Positions 1 through 8,914 of a DNA stretch of 64,000 nt are shown here, piece by piece. The position numbers and the translations under genes are program-made. A model generated the notes under the pieces. The model searched no databases and was not told the origin of the DNA. It saw nothing but the letters and a program-made list of their open reading frames with translations. The stretch covers positions 558,001 through 622,000 of the forward strand of contig CAVVZC010000003.1 of the NCBI GenBank assembly GCA_963752565.1, read 5' to 3'. The DNA is from UBA11574 sp963752565 (GTDB lineage Bacteria; Desulfobacterota; Desulfobacteria; Desulfobacterales; UBA11574). The first letter of the stretch is position 1. Each line of letters begins with the position of its first letter.

Positions 1-179
1 GCATCCGCACGCAGCCTCAAAAGGGATTTTTTTTGAATCAGCGATTGTTCAGCGTTTTCAAATCGTAAGTTGGTTTTAAAGGTTCGATCTTTAAAAAGAG
101 CACCAAGGCCAATCATGAGGGTTCTTATGGGGTCCATATTCGGCAAGTAAAATTTCACTTCGGTTTCTAAATATTCCAT
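1..179 (-). CDS. CYTH-domain protein (class IV adenylate cyclase CyaB-like), 5' part only
   Basis: I translated the left edge on the minus strand: an ATG at 179-177 opens a frame that runs off the window. The first residues contain ETEVK, the ExExK signature of the CYTH superfamily (class IV adenylate cyclases and thiamine-triphosphatases), and about 50 residues later a basic LLRLR strand typical of the triphosphate tunnel. An AAGGTG ribosome site lies about 6 bases before the ATG. Only 59 codons are visible, so the choice between cyclase and triphosphatase cannot be made. It is divergent from the ribosomal protein operon to its right, with 180 bases between them. Confidence 0.7.
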   Translation of the reverse strand, partial: MEYLETEVKFYLPNMDPIRTLMIGLGALFKDRTFKTNLRFENAEQSLIQKKSLLRLRAD

Positions 180-301
180 TCGGCTGCACCTTATTTCCCC
201 CAAAAAAAATCACACAGAAAATTCTTGTGAAACCAACGTGCTTCGAATATAGTAGAAATCATTTTTAGTGTCAAATCCTGGATCGACTTGCGATTTTTCC
301 C

Positions 302-329
302 TTGACACAGTTATATTTTCTATTATATC
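302..329 (+). promoter_or_regulatory. sigma70-type promoter for rplM-rpsI
   Basis: TTGACA at 302-307 is a perfect -35 box. TATATC at 324-329 is the best -10 candidate after a 16-base spacer (TATTAT at 321-326 also sits there but at 13 bases). The predicted start falls about 25 bases before the GTG start of rplM, giving a short leader with an AAAGGAG ribosome site at 345-351. Confidence 0.55.
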
Positions 330-359
330 TATCGGGTTTTATTCAAAGGAGAAAAACAG

Positions 360-794
360 GTGAAAAAGTACACATATAGTGCAAAACATACCGACAACCA
401 GGGACGATGGTGTCTGGTGGATGCCGAAAATGCGATTCTGGGTAGACTCGCCAGCACCGTAGCGGCTCGCCTTCGAGGAAAACACAACCCGCTTTTTACC
501 CCCCATGTGGATACCGGTGATTGGATTATTGTCATTAATGCGGATAAGGTTGCTCTCACCGGAAGGAAATGGGATCTGAAAAATTATTACCGGCATAGCG
601 GCTACATCGGGGGCCTAAAAACCATCACAGCCAAAAAGCTCATGGAAAAAAGACCCGAGGATCTCATTCGATTTGCTGTTAAGGGCATGCTGCCGAAGAA
701 CAGACTGGGGAGAAAACTGTTTAAAAAATTGAAGGTTTATTCGGGAGACCAACATCCCCATGAGGCTCAGCAGCCGGAGATTCTTGAAATTTAA
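360..794 (+). CDS. rplM: 50S ribosomal protein L13
   Basis: The 144-residue product is the normal length for bacterial L13, a 23S rRNA-binding protein of the large subunit. The N-terminal region has the family segments WCLVDAENAILGRLAS and ARLRGKHNP, and the middle has GMLPKNRLGRK, the most conserved L13 block. The start codon is GTG at 360, chosen because AAAGGAG lies 8 bases upstream and no in-frame ATG gives a full-length N-terminus. It is followed 39 bases later by rpsI, the usual bacterial pairing, and both are probably transcribed from the promoter at 302-329. Confidence 0.97.
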   Translation: MKKYTYSAKHTDNQGRWCLVDAENAILGRLASTVAARLRGKHNPLFTPHVDTGDWIIVINADKVALTGRKWDLKNYYRHSGYIGGLKTITAKKLMEKRPEDLIRFAVKGMLPKNRLGRKLFKKLKVYSGDQHPHEAQQPEILEI

Positions 795-833
795 TCAAAA
801 CACGTTATAATCTATTAATTATTGGGGAGTTGT

Positions 834-1229
834 ATGGAAAAGGAAAACGTTTATTATTCAACTGGAAAACGAAAAACTTCCGTTGCCAGAACATGGTTAA
901 CGCCGGGAAACGGTGAAATTATTGTCAATAATAAGCCCATCGATGAATATTTTAAGATTGAGTCCGTGAAAGGGATTGTGAAGCATCCGCTGGTTTTGAC
1001 CAATACCCTTGGATCGTTTGACGTAAAAAGCAAGGTTGTCGGTGGCGGTGTTGCGGGACAGGCCGGCGCGATTCGGCATGGCATTACAAAGGCACTGATA
1101 CTGGCCAATCCAGATTTAAGAAAGGCGTTAAAAAAAGCCGGATTTGTTCGGCGTGATGCCAGGGTCAAGGAACGAAAAAAATACGGGCAAAAAGGTGCTC
1201 GTGCCCGCTTCCAGTTCTCGAAACGTTAG
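834..1229 (+). CDS. rpsI: 30S ribosomal protein S9
   Basis: The product starting at the ATG at 834 is 131 residues, the usual size for S9. It contains the N-terminal YYSTGKRKTSVAR block, the glycine-rich VVGGGVAGQAGAIRHGI segment and the basic C-terminal tail ending in QFSKR that reaches the decoding P site in the ribosome. A TTG four codons earlier (822) is in frame, but GGGGAG at 824-829 is the ribosome site for the ATG, so I use 834. It is the second gene of the rplM-rpsI operon and is followed by a strong hairpin terminator. Confidence 0.97.
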   Translation: MEKENVYYSTGKRKTSVARTWLTPGNGEIIVNNKPIDEYFKIESVKGIVKHPLVLTNTLGSFDVKSKVVGGGVAGQAGAIRHGITKALILANPDLRKALKKAGFVRRDARVKERKKYGQKGARARFQFSKR

Positions 1230-1248
1230 AATTTTTTTCCAATAAACA

Positions 1249-1280
1249 AAAAGGAACGAGGGTTCCCTCGTTCCTTTTAT
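1249..1280. terminator. bidirectional intrinsic terminator between rpsI and the crotonase gene
   Basis: AAAAGGAACGAGGG at 1249-1262 and CCCTCGTTCCTTTT at 1265-1278 form a perfect inverted repeat, flanked by A-rich DNA on the left and T-rich DNA on the right. It can terminate rpsI on the plus strand and the converging minus-strand gene, whose stop codon overlaps the right arm. Confidence 0.85.
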
Positions 1281-2059
1281 TCTTGCCGATTTTTCCACAC
1301 AGGTGCTCGTTTTTCGAGAAAAGCCTTCATACCTTCCTGAGCGTCTTCATCAAGACAGTTCATGGCAATTGCATGGGTGGCATATTCATAAGCAGATGGT
1401 TCATTTAGATCTACCTGGCTGTAAAATGTCTGCTTGCCGAAAGCAAGGGTATACCGGCTGTATTGCGCCATTTCCATGGCCAGGTTTTTGGTCTCCTGGG
1501 AAAGCTTATCCGGGGAGACGACCTGATTCACCAGGCCGAACCTTTCAGCTTCATGAGCGGAGATAAATCGACCCGTCAAAAGCATTTCCATGGCTCTTCT
1601 TCTTCCGATAACTCTGACCAGCGGAACAGCAGGGGTCGTGCAGAAGAGTCCTATTTTTGAACCGGGTGTGGCAAATTGGGCACCGGTTTCTGCGATGGCA
1701 AGATCACAGGCAGCAACAAGCTGGCATCCTGCTGCCGTCGCAATGCCGTGAATCTGGGCAACAACGGGTTGTGGAAGTTTTTGGAGGGCTTGCATCATCT
1801 TCGCGCATACCGAAAAAATGGTATAAAAATGCTGAATATCCAGGTCCGACCCGACCATATCTTTCAGGTTGTGCCCTGCGCAGAATGCCGGTCCGTTGCC
1901 TCTGATAACCACGACATGAATATCCTGATCCTGTGCGATATTTTTTAGTTTGTCGAGCATATCATTCATTACGTTGAGAGAGAGTGCATTCCGTTTGTCC
2001 GGCCGATTCAATGTCAGCCACCCGATGGGTCCTTCCTTTTCAAGCAATACAGGTTCCAT
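1277..2059 (-). CDS. enoyl-CoA hydratase/isomerase family protein, ECHDC3-like
   Basis: This 260-residue crotonase-fold protein keeps both oxyanion-hole segments: AFCAGHNLKDM near residue 60 and IHGIATAAGCQLVAACDLA near 105-123. The wording of the second segment, plus ATPGSKIGLFCTTP after it, resembles the mitochondrial ECHDC3 subfamily rather than beta-oxidation hydratases. The two catalytic glutamates of rat crotonase (Glu144 in GGCEL, Glu164 in QPE) are replaced here by Gln (GCQL) and Gly (TPG). Ordinary hydration of enoyl-CoA is therefore doubtful, and the true acyl-CoA substrate is unknown. It starts 20 bases after the oppF-like gene on the same strand, with AAGGAG before the ATG, so it may be the last gene of that operon. 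Confidence 0.85.
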   Translation of the reverse strand: MEPVLLEKEGPIGWLTLNRPDKRNALSLNVMNDMLDKLKNIAQDQDIHVVVIRGNGPAFCAGHNLKDMVGSDLDIQHFYTIFSVCAKMMQALQKLPQPVVAQIHGIATAAGCQLVAACDLAIAETGAQFATPGSKIGLFCTTPAVPLVRVIGRRRAMEMLLTGRFISAHEAERFGLVNQVVSPDKLSQETKNLAMEMAQYSRYTLAFGKQTFYSQVDLNEPSAYEYATHAIAMNCLDEDAQEGMKAFLEKRAPVWKNRQE

Positions 2060-2079
2060 ACGTTTTTCTCCTTGTCATA

Positions 2080-3071
2080 CTAAATATTTTTAGCAGCTTT
2101 CCAGCACCTGACAAAATGATTTTCTCCAACTTTTTCGAAAACCATCTTATCTTTTCGACAAGATGGTTCAGCGATGAAACACTTATCCTGGTATTTGCAT
2201 CCTTCGGGAACAACATCTGAGTCGCCGATACGACCATTGGACAATTTAACATGCCATTTTTTATCCGGATCCGGATCGGGAATCGCCGATAGTAAGGATA
2301 TGGTATAAGGATGATGCGGATGATTAAAAATATCTTCCGACGGTGCAAACTCCATGATATGCCCTTTATACATCACGGAAATGGTGTTGCAAAGATACCC
2401 CACAACATTAAGATCATGGGAGATAAACAGATAGCTTAACCCCAGTTGATCCTGCAGGTCTTTTAAAAGATTGATGATTTGTGCCTGGATGGAAACATCC
2501 AGCGCCGAAACCGGTTCATCACATACAATCAATGACGGTTCCACGCTCAGAGCACGGGCGATACCGATGCGCTGGCGCTGGCCTCCACTAAATTCATGGG
2601 GATATCGGTCTGCGCTGTCCGGTGACATGCCCACCATTTTCAAGAGAGTCTCAAGACGCTGTTTACGGTTTGTTGCGTGTTTGTTGCCCAGGATTCGAAT
2701 CCCTTCTTCTATGGACTGTCCGATGGTCATACGGGGATTCAGTGATCCGAATGGATCCTGGAAAATGATCTGTATCTCTTTTCGATACGGCTTCATCTCT
2801 TTTTCGGAAAATCGGCTGATATCGTGACCCTGAAAAACAATTTTTCCTGCATCCGATTCCAGTAGTTTCAAAATAAGGCGAGCGACCGTTGTTTTTCCAC
2901 AACCGCTTTCTCCCACCAGGCCCATGGTTTTACCCTGTTCGATTTCAAAGCTCACGCCGTCCACGGCTTTCTCCCATCCGGCGATTTTTTGCAAAAAACC
3001 CCTGCGAATCGGAAAATATTTTTTTACCTTCTACGAAGAATGATGGAATTATTTTTATTTTTTGTTTCCAT
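2080..3071 (-). pseudogene. peptide/nickel ABC transporter ATPase, OppF/DppF-like, 5' frameshift
   Basis: The main reading frame contains all ATPase motifs: Walker A GLVGESGCGKTT, signature FSGGQRQRIGIARAL, Walker B SLIVCDEPVSALD, and the OppF C-terminal segment with a Cys cluster (CKYQDKC). The canonical start VKKYFPIRRG is encoded directly upstream but is closed by an in-frame TAG. The likely true start is the ATG at 3071, encoding METKNKNNSIIL, in a different frame; adding one base near 3030-3040 joins the two. If not repaired, translation could begin only at a TTG at 2994, losing the first strand of the nucleotide-binding domain. It powers uptake by the upstream permeases together with the OppD-like ATPase. 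Confidence 0.8.
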
Positions 3072-3072
3072 G

Positions 3073-3183
3073 TTATCGAGGTTGTCTTTCTTCCTTTGGG
3101 AATTTTGCTGTTATTCCATATATTTCTAAACAGAGTTCGTATGACTTTTGCCAGACTTTCAACTCTTTGTAATTCTTTAGCAT
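3073..3183 (-). pseudogene. 5' fragment of a four-helix-bundle (23S rRNA intervening-sequence, S23-type) gene
   Basis: An ATG at 3183 opens 36 codons beginning MLKNYKELKVWQKSYELC and continuing LEIYGITAKFPKEE. This matches the N-terminal helix of the S23/TIGR02436 four-helix-bundle family (usually about 115-125 residues), then diverges and stops. The remaining three helices are absent. The fragment is in frame with, and translated as a tail of, the OppD-like gene. The linker upstream (about 3184-3230) is the G-rich GGGTACAAGGGGTAG type text that often surrounds such ORFs in these genomes. It seems to be the stub of an insertion into the oppD-oppF junction. Confidence 0.75.
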
Positions 3184-4220
3184 TTCACTCGAATCCTTGA
3201 ATCCACTACCCCTTGTACCCTTAGGTTCAAACAATACCGGACACCGGGCCAGGTGCCCCTCGCCGTAGTCGCACATCCCGGGATATTCTTTTTGGCAACT
3301 TAAAATTTTGTGACGACACCGCGGATGAAACGGACACCCCGTAGGTTTATACGCCGGATTCGGCACAGTTCCTGGGATGCTGTAAAGTCTTTTACCCCGT
3401 TTTGAAAGACTGGGAAGCGAGGCCAAAAGTCCCTGTGTATACGGATGCCGGGCAGAGCGAAAAATTTGGTCTGTATTGCCCTGTTCAACCATAATACCCG
3501 CGTACATGACATAAATCCGATCGGCGATGGCTGAAACGACGCCGAGATCATGGGAAATATATAGAACCGACATGGACCGTTTTTTCTGAATCGATCTTAA
3601 AAGCGCGAGAATCTGAGCCTGTACCGTAACATCAAGGGCTGTTGTCGGTTCATCTGCAATAATCAGATCCGGGTCGCACGCCAGGGCCATGGCGATCATG
3701 ACCCGCTGTCTTTGTCCGCCGCTGAGCTGGTGCGGATAGTCATTAAGTCGTTGTTCCGGGGATGGAATACCCACGTCGTTAAGGAGTTGAACACAATATT
3801 GAAAAAGTGCCTCTGTTCTATTTGTTTATGCGTATGGACGGCTTCACCGATCTGATCACCAATGGTGAAAACAGGGTTCAGGGATGTGAGGGGCTCCTGA
3901 AAAACCATGGAGATATGATTCCCCCGAATTTTTTGCATCGCTTTTTCATCGAGTTTTATAAGGTTTTGTCCGGAAAATATAATTTGGCCGTCTACGATTT
4001 CTCCAGGGGGTGTTGGAATGAGGCCGAGAATGCTAAGTGCCGAAACGGTTTTCCCGCATCCGGATTCACCGACAATACAGACCGTCTCTTTTTCCCGGAC
4101 TTCGAAACTGATCCCGTCCACCGCATGGGCGCGCGCTCCGTTGCTTTGAAAATAGACCTTTAAATTTTCTACGCAAAGAAGAGGTCTTTCATGGTCATTG
4201 ATCGTTCGTCCATCGATCAT
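3073..4220 (-). pseudogene. peptide/nickel ABC transporter ATPase, OppD/DppD-like, frameshifted and C-terminally fused
   Basis: The 5' part carries Walker A IVGESGCGKTVSA and the Q-loop segment MVFQEPLTSLNPVF. The 3' part carries signature LSGGQRQRVMIAMAL, Walker B LIIADEPTTALDV and the Cys-rich OppD C-terminal region GCPFHPRCRHKILSC. The two halves are in different frames and join cleanly if one base is restored near 3808-3816 (IEQ then EALFQYCVQLLNDVGIP). After the natural end of the family (HLARCPVLFEP) the frame runs on through a short linker into a fragment of an unrelated S23 four-helix-bundle protein and stops at 3073. As read, the gene cannot make a full ATPase. Confidence 0.82.
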
Positions 4221-5396
4221 TTAGTGCCTTTCTTTTAGCTTGGGGTTCATAACATCTCTGAGCCCCTCTCCAAACAGGTTAAATGAGAGCACCACAATCA
4301 GTATTGAAATCCCCGGTATAAAGGTCAACCAGGGCGCATCAAAGATGAAATTTTTGCCGTTCGAAAGAATGTTGCCCCAGGTGGCATGGGGTGGGGGTAC
4401 ACCGAATCCAAGAAAGCTCAAACCGGCTTCGGTTAAAATAGCCGAAGCAATGCCGATGGTGGCCGAGACCAGCACCGGCGCAATGGCATTGGGCATGATA
4501 TGACGAAAGATAATTCTGAAATTGCTAAGACCAAGGGCCTTTGCCGCTGCCACAAAGTCCTGTTCCCTCAATGAAAGAAATTCAGCACGGACAAACCGTG
4601 TCGTTCCCATCCAACTGGTCAGTCCGATGACGATCATAATGTTGTATATGCTCGCAGGAAGCAGGGCGACCACCGTTAAAATCAGAAAAAAGCTCGGAAA
4701 ACAGAGCATGATATCCACGATTCGCATGATCAGGGTATCAACGGAAACCGCTTTGCTGTGAAGCATCGCTTTCCAGGCCGGCGTTTCTTTTTCTGTTGAT
4801 CCGTGCCGGGCTAAGAGAGAATAAAATATGTATGCCAGGCAGAGCAATAAAAGTGACTGTGCCGATAAAAATAGAATTCATCGATCACCAGACCTGTTCC
4901 CAAAATTAAGGCTAACGTGAACAGAACATGATCTGTTCTAATATGGTGTTGTCCAAAATAGCCTGCAATTCCACCCATGAAAATACCGATGAGCACCGAT
5001 ATGCCAACAGCCACAAAACCGACGGTCAGGGAAACCCATGCCCCTTGAAGCATTCGTGAAAAAACATCTCTACCCAGATCATCGGTTCCCATAAGATAAA
5101 CCCCCAGGACCGGGACCTCTTGGGGTTGCAGGGAATCAAGATTCGGTTTGGCCAATGGTGGGCGCAGCTTTTCCTGGAGACGGATCATGGCAGGATCGAA
5201 TATGGGTCTGGATCCTGACGTTAAAAAGAGGCCTGTGACGGCACAGCAGAAAAATAGGATAAAAATGAAAAGTCCTAAAATGGCGAGCCGGTTTTGGCCG
5301 AAAAGGCGACGGAATTCCTGCATGCGGGTTCGCTTTGGCGGCAGCGGCGATTCGATATAAAAATCGTGTGTTTAATTTTTTTTCAGCCAGATTCAT
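4221..5396 (-). pseudogene. peptide/nickel ABC transporter permease, OppC/DppC-like, two frameshifts
   Basis: The N-terminal frame holds MQEFRRLFGQNRLAILGLFIF (first membrane segment after a basic start) and the LMGTDDLGRDVFSRMLQGAW block specific to DppC/OppC. The C-terminal frame holds the EAA loop (EFLSLREQDFVAAAKALGLS) and LSFLGFGVPPPHATWG. They join by a shift near 4871-4885. A second shift near 5361-5375 would join the ATG at 5396, which overlaps the oppB stop as TAATG, to the coding frame (MNLAEKKLN then DFYIESPLPPKRTR). Between the second and third usual membrane segments there is extra hydrophobic sequence of roughly 60 residues that ordinary OppC proteins lack. Confidence 0.8.
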
Positions 5397-6355
5397 TACA
5401 AGCGTATCCTTGGATCGACAACCAGGTAAAGCAGGTCTGAAATAAACGTGCCGACCAGAACCAGGACGGCTGAAACAAAGTTGACCGTCAGAATGATCGG
5501 GTAATCCCTGGCCAGGATGGCTTCATAGGCCATTCGCCCCATTCCGGGCCAGGAAAAAATAGATTCGATAATCACCGAGCCTCCGATCAGCCCGGGCAAA
5601 ATGAGGCCGAACATGGTGACAAAGGGCAACAGTGCATTTCGAAGCGCGTGTTTATAGTGCACCTGTTCCGGAGGAAGCCCCTTGGCCCTGGCGGTGCGGA
5701 TATAGTCCTGACCTTCCACCTCAAGCATCTGGCTGCGAACATATCTGGAAAGAACCGCAATGCCGCCGGTTGCACCCAACACGGAGGGAAGAAGCAGGTG
5801 CCAGATTCGGTCCATGAACAGATAAGTTGCCGGAGCGTCTCCGATACCGAACGTTTCCATACCGATCACCGGAACATGAAAGTAAGTGACGACAAAGATG
5901 ATCAGCACGTATGCAAAGAAAAATCCGGGAATTGAAATCAGCACATACGATATGAACGTGGCACTGCGGTCGTAGATTCCGCCCCTAAAAATAGCGGACC
6001 GGATTCCCACCGGAAACGAAAGGGTCCAGGTAATGAGTGTGCCCACAACAAATAAGGGCAGGCTGTTTAAAAATCGTTCCCAAATCTTTTTAAGAACCGA
6101 TTGATTGTCCTTCCAGGAAACGGTTTTTCCTGTAAAAAGGTCCCGGTAAAAATAGATATATTGAACGTAAAGGGGTTTATCCAGGTGAAACTCTTTTTGA
6201 AATCGTTCCACCATTTCGGGGGTAAACTTGGGATTCAAAGGATCCACCTGGCTTGGACTTCCAGGAGCAAGATGAATGATCAAAAAGGATACAATGGAGA
6301 CAAAAAAAAGCGTAATGGTTTTTTGAACAACACTTCGTCCGATAAATGATAACAT
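5396..6355 (-). CDS. peptide/nickel ABC transporter permease, OppB/DppB-like
   Basis: This 319-residue membrane protein is intact, the only unbroken transporter gene of this operon. It begins with a hydrophobic segment (LFFVSIVSFLIIHLAPGSP), has the PGSP motif of the family, about six membrane segments, the EAA cytoplasmic loop (DYIRTARAKGLPPEQVHYKHALRNALLP, in two parts around residue 215-245) and the C-terminal DPRIRL ending typical of DppB. It forms the membrane channel with the OppC-like partner. The stop TAA overlaps the ATG of the next gene, and it starts just after the binding-protein gene, so the five genes form one transcription unit. Confidence 0.93.
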   Translation of the reverse strand: MLSFIGRSVVQKTITLFFVSIVSFLIIHLAPGSPSQVDPLNPKFTPEMVERFQKEFHLDKPLYVQYIYFYRDLFTGKTVSWKDNQSVLKKIWERFLNSLPLFVVGTLITWTLSFPVGIRSAIFRGGIYDRSATFISYVLISIPGFFFAYVLIIFVVTYFHVPVIGMETFGIGDAPATYLFMDRIWHLLLPSVLGATGGIAVLSRYVRSQMLEVEGQDYIRTARAKGLPPEQVHYKHALRNALLPFVTMFGLILPGLIGGSVIIESIFSWPGMGRMAYEAILARDYPIILTVNFVSAVLVLVGTFISDLLYLVVDPRIRL

Positions 6356-6358
6356 GGT

Positions 6359-8492
6359 CTATCCTTTGTCCATAAAACTGGGAACCTGTGGAAGCTTAAT
6401 CCATTGATTAAAATAGAAATTGTAATTACCGGTTTTGGTCGGCGTTATTTTTTCATACTGTATGGCTCCGGTATCATCGACAGTTTTGATGACGATGCGT
6501 TTGTCCAAAACAGCGGTCCATTTGCCCACATAAAGAAATGTATAGGGCTGTTCGCCGGCAATAATTTCGTGAAGCCTGTGACAAAATTCGATCTGCCGGT
6601 TATGATTGTATTCCTGCCGGATCTTGATGATAAGATCATCCGCTTCCTTGTTTTTATAGCCGACAAAATTGAGCTGATAGGGATTTGTCTGGCTCGAATG
6701 CCATATCTGATAAAGATCCGGTTCAATTCCCATCTGCCAGCCCAGAATCAGTGCATCAAAATCTGCTTTATTCACTCGCTCCTGGATAAAAACAGACCAC
6801 TCCAAAAGATCGGTGTGAACATCGATGCCGATCTGTTTCCAAGCGTCCTGGGCAATGGCCAGTACGGCCTTTCGAAGGTCGTTGCCGCTGTTGGTAATCA
6901 GGGTGAATTTAAATGGTTTGCCGTTCTTTTCAAGCCGGCCGGCCTTGTTTCGTTTCCAACCGGCTGCCTCCAGCAGCTTTAGTGCGCCATTGGGATCGTA
7001 GACAAGCGGTTTGATGGTGTGGTTGTAGTAGTCGGTCTGTTTGACAAAAGGTCCGGTAATCCGTTCGCCCTGGCCGTAAAGCACATACTGGATGATTTTT
7101 TCAACGTCTATGGCCATCCCAAGGGCTCTTCTTACCCGGGGATCGTCAAAGGGTTTGCGTCTCATGTTGTAACCGATATAGGTGTATCCGAAAGCAACTC
7201 CGGAAAAGTTCTGGAACCGCGGATCTTTTTTCAGGCGTTTGACCTGATGGGGTTGAACCCCATAACTGTCGATAGTACCGGCATAAAATTCCATTTCCTG
7301 GGTCAGAAGGTCGGGAATGATCCGATAGACATACCGTTGATAGTTCGGCGGCCCTTCCCAGTAATCATCAAAACGATCCAGAATGATGTACTGATCAGAT
7401 TTCCAATTTTGGAATTTGAAAGGCCCGCATCCAATGGGATGCCGGTTAAATGTGCTCTGGCGAATGGAAAAGGTTTTCGGATCTTTTCCGAGACGAGTGG
7501 CTTCTTTTTTGAGTGCATGAGAGTTGAGCAAATGCTCGGGAAGGATTCCCATAGCCCCAGGTTCCGATGGCCGGAGAGTAGAGCCGCTTGTAAACGATTT
7601 TAACGGTCAGCGGATCGATAACCTCGACGGTTTTAACCGGTTCGTAATCTGAAATACGCGGTGAAAGATTTTTCGGATTCATGATGGCTTCATATGTGAA
7701 CCTGACATCATCGGCACCCATCAGATGGCCGTCGTGAAACTTCACTCCGGGCCTTAAGTGAAACAAAAGAATCGGATTGTGTTCAACGGCCGGTATCAGC
7801 TCTTGGGTGTATGCCGTCCATTGTTCTTTGGAAAGCTGAGAATCGATTTTCAAGTAGTCTTTGCCGTGAAAAGATTCAAAGTAATCTTTCCCCAGAAGAT
7901 GGGTAAGGTTTTGGAAAAGATCCTGGTCCACCGTATTTAAAACCAGCTTGATCCTTGGGGGCGCTGCCACCTGGATTTCAATCGTTTTCTCTTTACCGGT
8001 ATTTGAATCTTTGAACGACTTTGACACCGTAAAAATTCTGGACGGAAGGACGGAAATGTCCGTGATGCGGTTTAGAGAATCCTTGAGAGCCGGATCTTTT
8101 ATACGTGTTGTTTTTTGGGCGTGTTTAATGAAATCTGCCAGGGTGTGTGCATCGGCTTTGCCCAGACCCGGTATGCGGGCAGATGGGTTGACATAAAAGA
8201 ACGCGTCTTCAAAAATTTCCCATGATTTGGCCAGCCTTCCCCTGAAGCGCAATTGTTCATCCCGGTCGATGAGACCCTCAAACACCATGTCATTGATACT
8301 GCTGCTGGCGGAATCTGCCGAAAGGATAGGGTTTAAAAGACTGGCATCACCGATGGATCCGGCGATGTATTCAGCAAGCCGAGCAGAGTTTCCCTTTGTT
8401 TGCTGTTCGTATGTCGGCACCCAGAAATAAGACTGAAGCAGAACAAGAATCAGAAGTATGGGAGCGAAAATAAGGACACGTCTAACGGTCAT
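6359..8492 (-). pseudogene. extracellular peptide/nickel-binding protein (SBP family 5), frameshifted
   Basis: The 5' frame starts with a membrane anchor or signal segment (RRVLIFAPILLILVLLQSYF) followed by DASLLNPILSADSAS and GLIDRDEQ, normal for family 5 binding proteins, and later LRPGVKFHDGHLMGADDVRFT. The 3' frame continues with MGILPEHLL, GCGPFKFQNW and DDPRVRRALGMAID. One missing base in a GGGG run near 7550-7556 joins them as SPAIGTWG-AMGILPEHLL. About 145 residues are inserted between GRLAKSW and FHLRPGVKF compared with ordinary members, so the ligand-binding lobe is enlarged. No lipobox Cys is seen, so the N-terminus probably stays as an anchor. Its ligand is unknown. Confidence 0.82.
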
Positions 8493-8914
8493 TACAAATT
8501 TGCCTAACTAAATGTTTTTAAAGGATAAACATAAATGAAACATAAACATATGAGATTCGAGTTTTTGAGTCAAGCGAAAAGGTAATATTGAATGGCAGAT
8601 GATTTTAAAGGTTGGGTCTGGTAAATTTTTCGAAAAGATGGTGTCAAGCCGAACACGTTCATATCGAGCATTTAATTTGCTTATTAGTAACTTGACTTGA
8701 ATGTGGGGAAAGATACGTGTGAGAAAAATTAAACGATTGACTAATTCAATCGATTTTGAAATTTTCGGACAGTTGATCGGAGAAATGAAAAAACTGCAAA
8801 GGAACAGCCGAGTGTAAATGCAAAGACATGGCTGGGCCTTATTTTAAATTTCGGTTTTTTTATTTTTACCATAATCCAACAAAATTTTTACCCGGAAGGT
8901 GGAGCGTCTTCACA
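8493..8914. other. divergent intergenic region between the opp-like operon and ybhG-like gene
   Basis: This 420-base AT-rich stretch separates two divergently transcribed transporter operons, so it should hold promoters for both. The only open frame with any appeal is the short one listed at 8701-8817. No convincing -35/-10 pair, hairpin or repeat stood out. Confidence 0.5.
8701..8817 (+). CDS. possible small basic protein, 38 residues, unrecognised
   Basis: ATG at 8701 opens MWGKIRVRKIKRLTNSIDFE and ends NSRV before TAA at 8815-8817. The product is lysine/arginine-rich with one short amphipathic segment (FEIFGQLIGEMKKLQ). There is no good ribosome site; the stop is about 100 bases before ybhG. 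It may be the remnant of a regulator gene that once preceded the exporter operon, or noise. Low confidence. Confidence 0.2.
   Translation: MWGKIRVRKIKRLTNSIDFEIFGQLIGEMKKLQRNSRV

Noticed and set aside
6404..7603. Two plus-strand frames of over 190 codons opposite the binding-protein gene
   Set aside because: Both run antisense to conserved SBP family 5 motifs and have no start signal.
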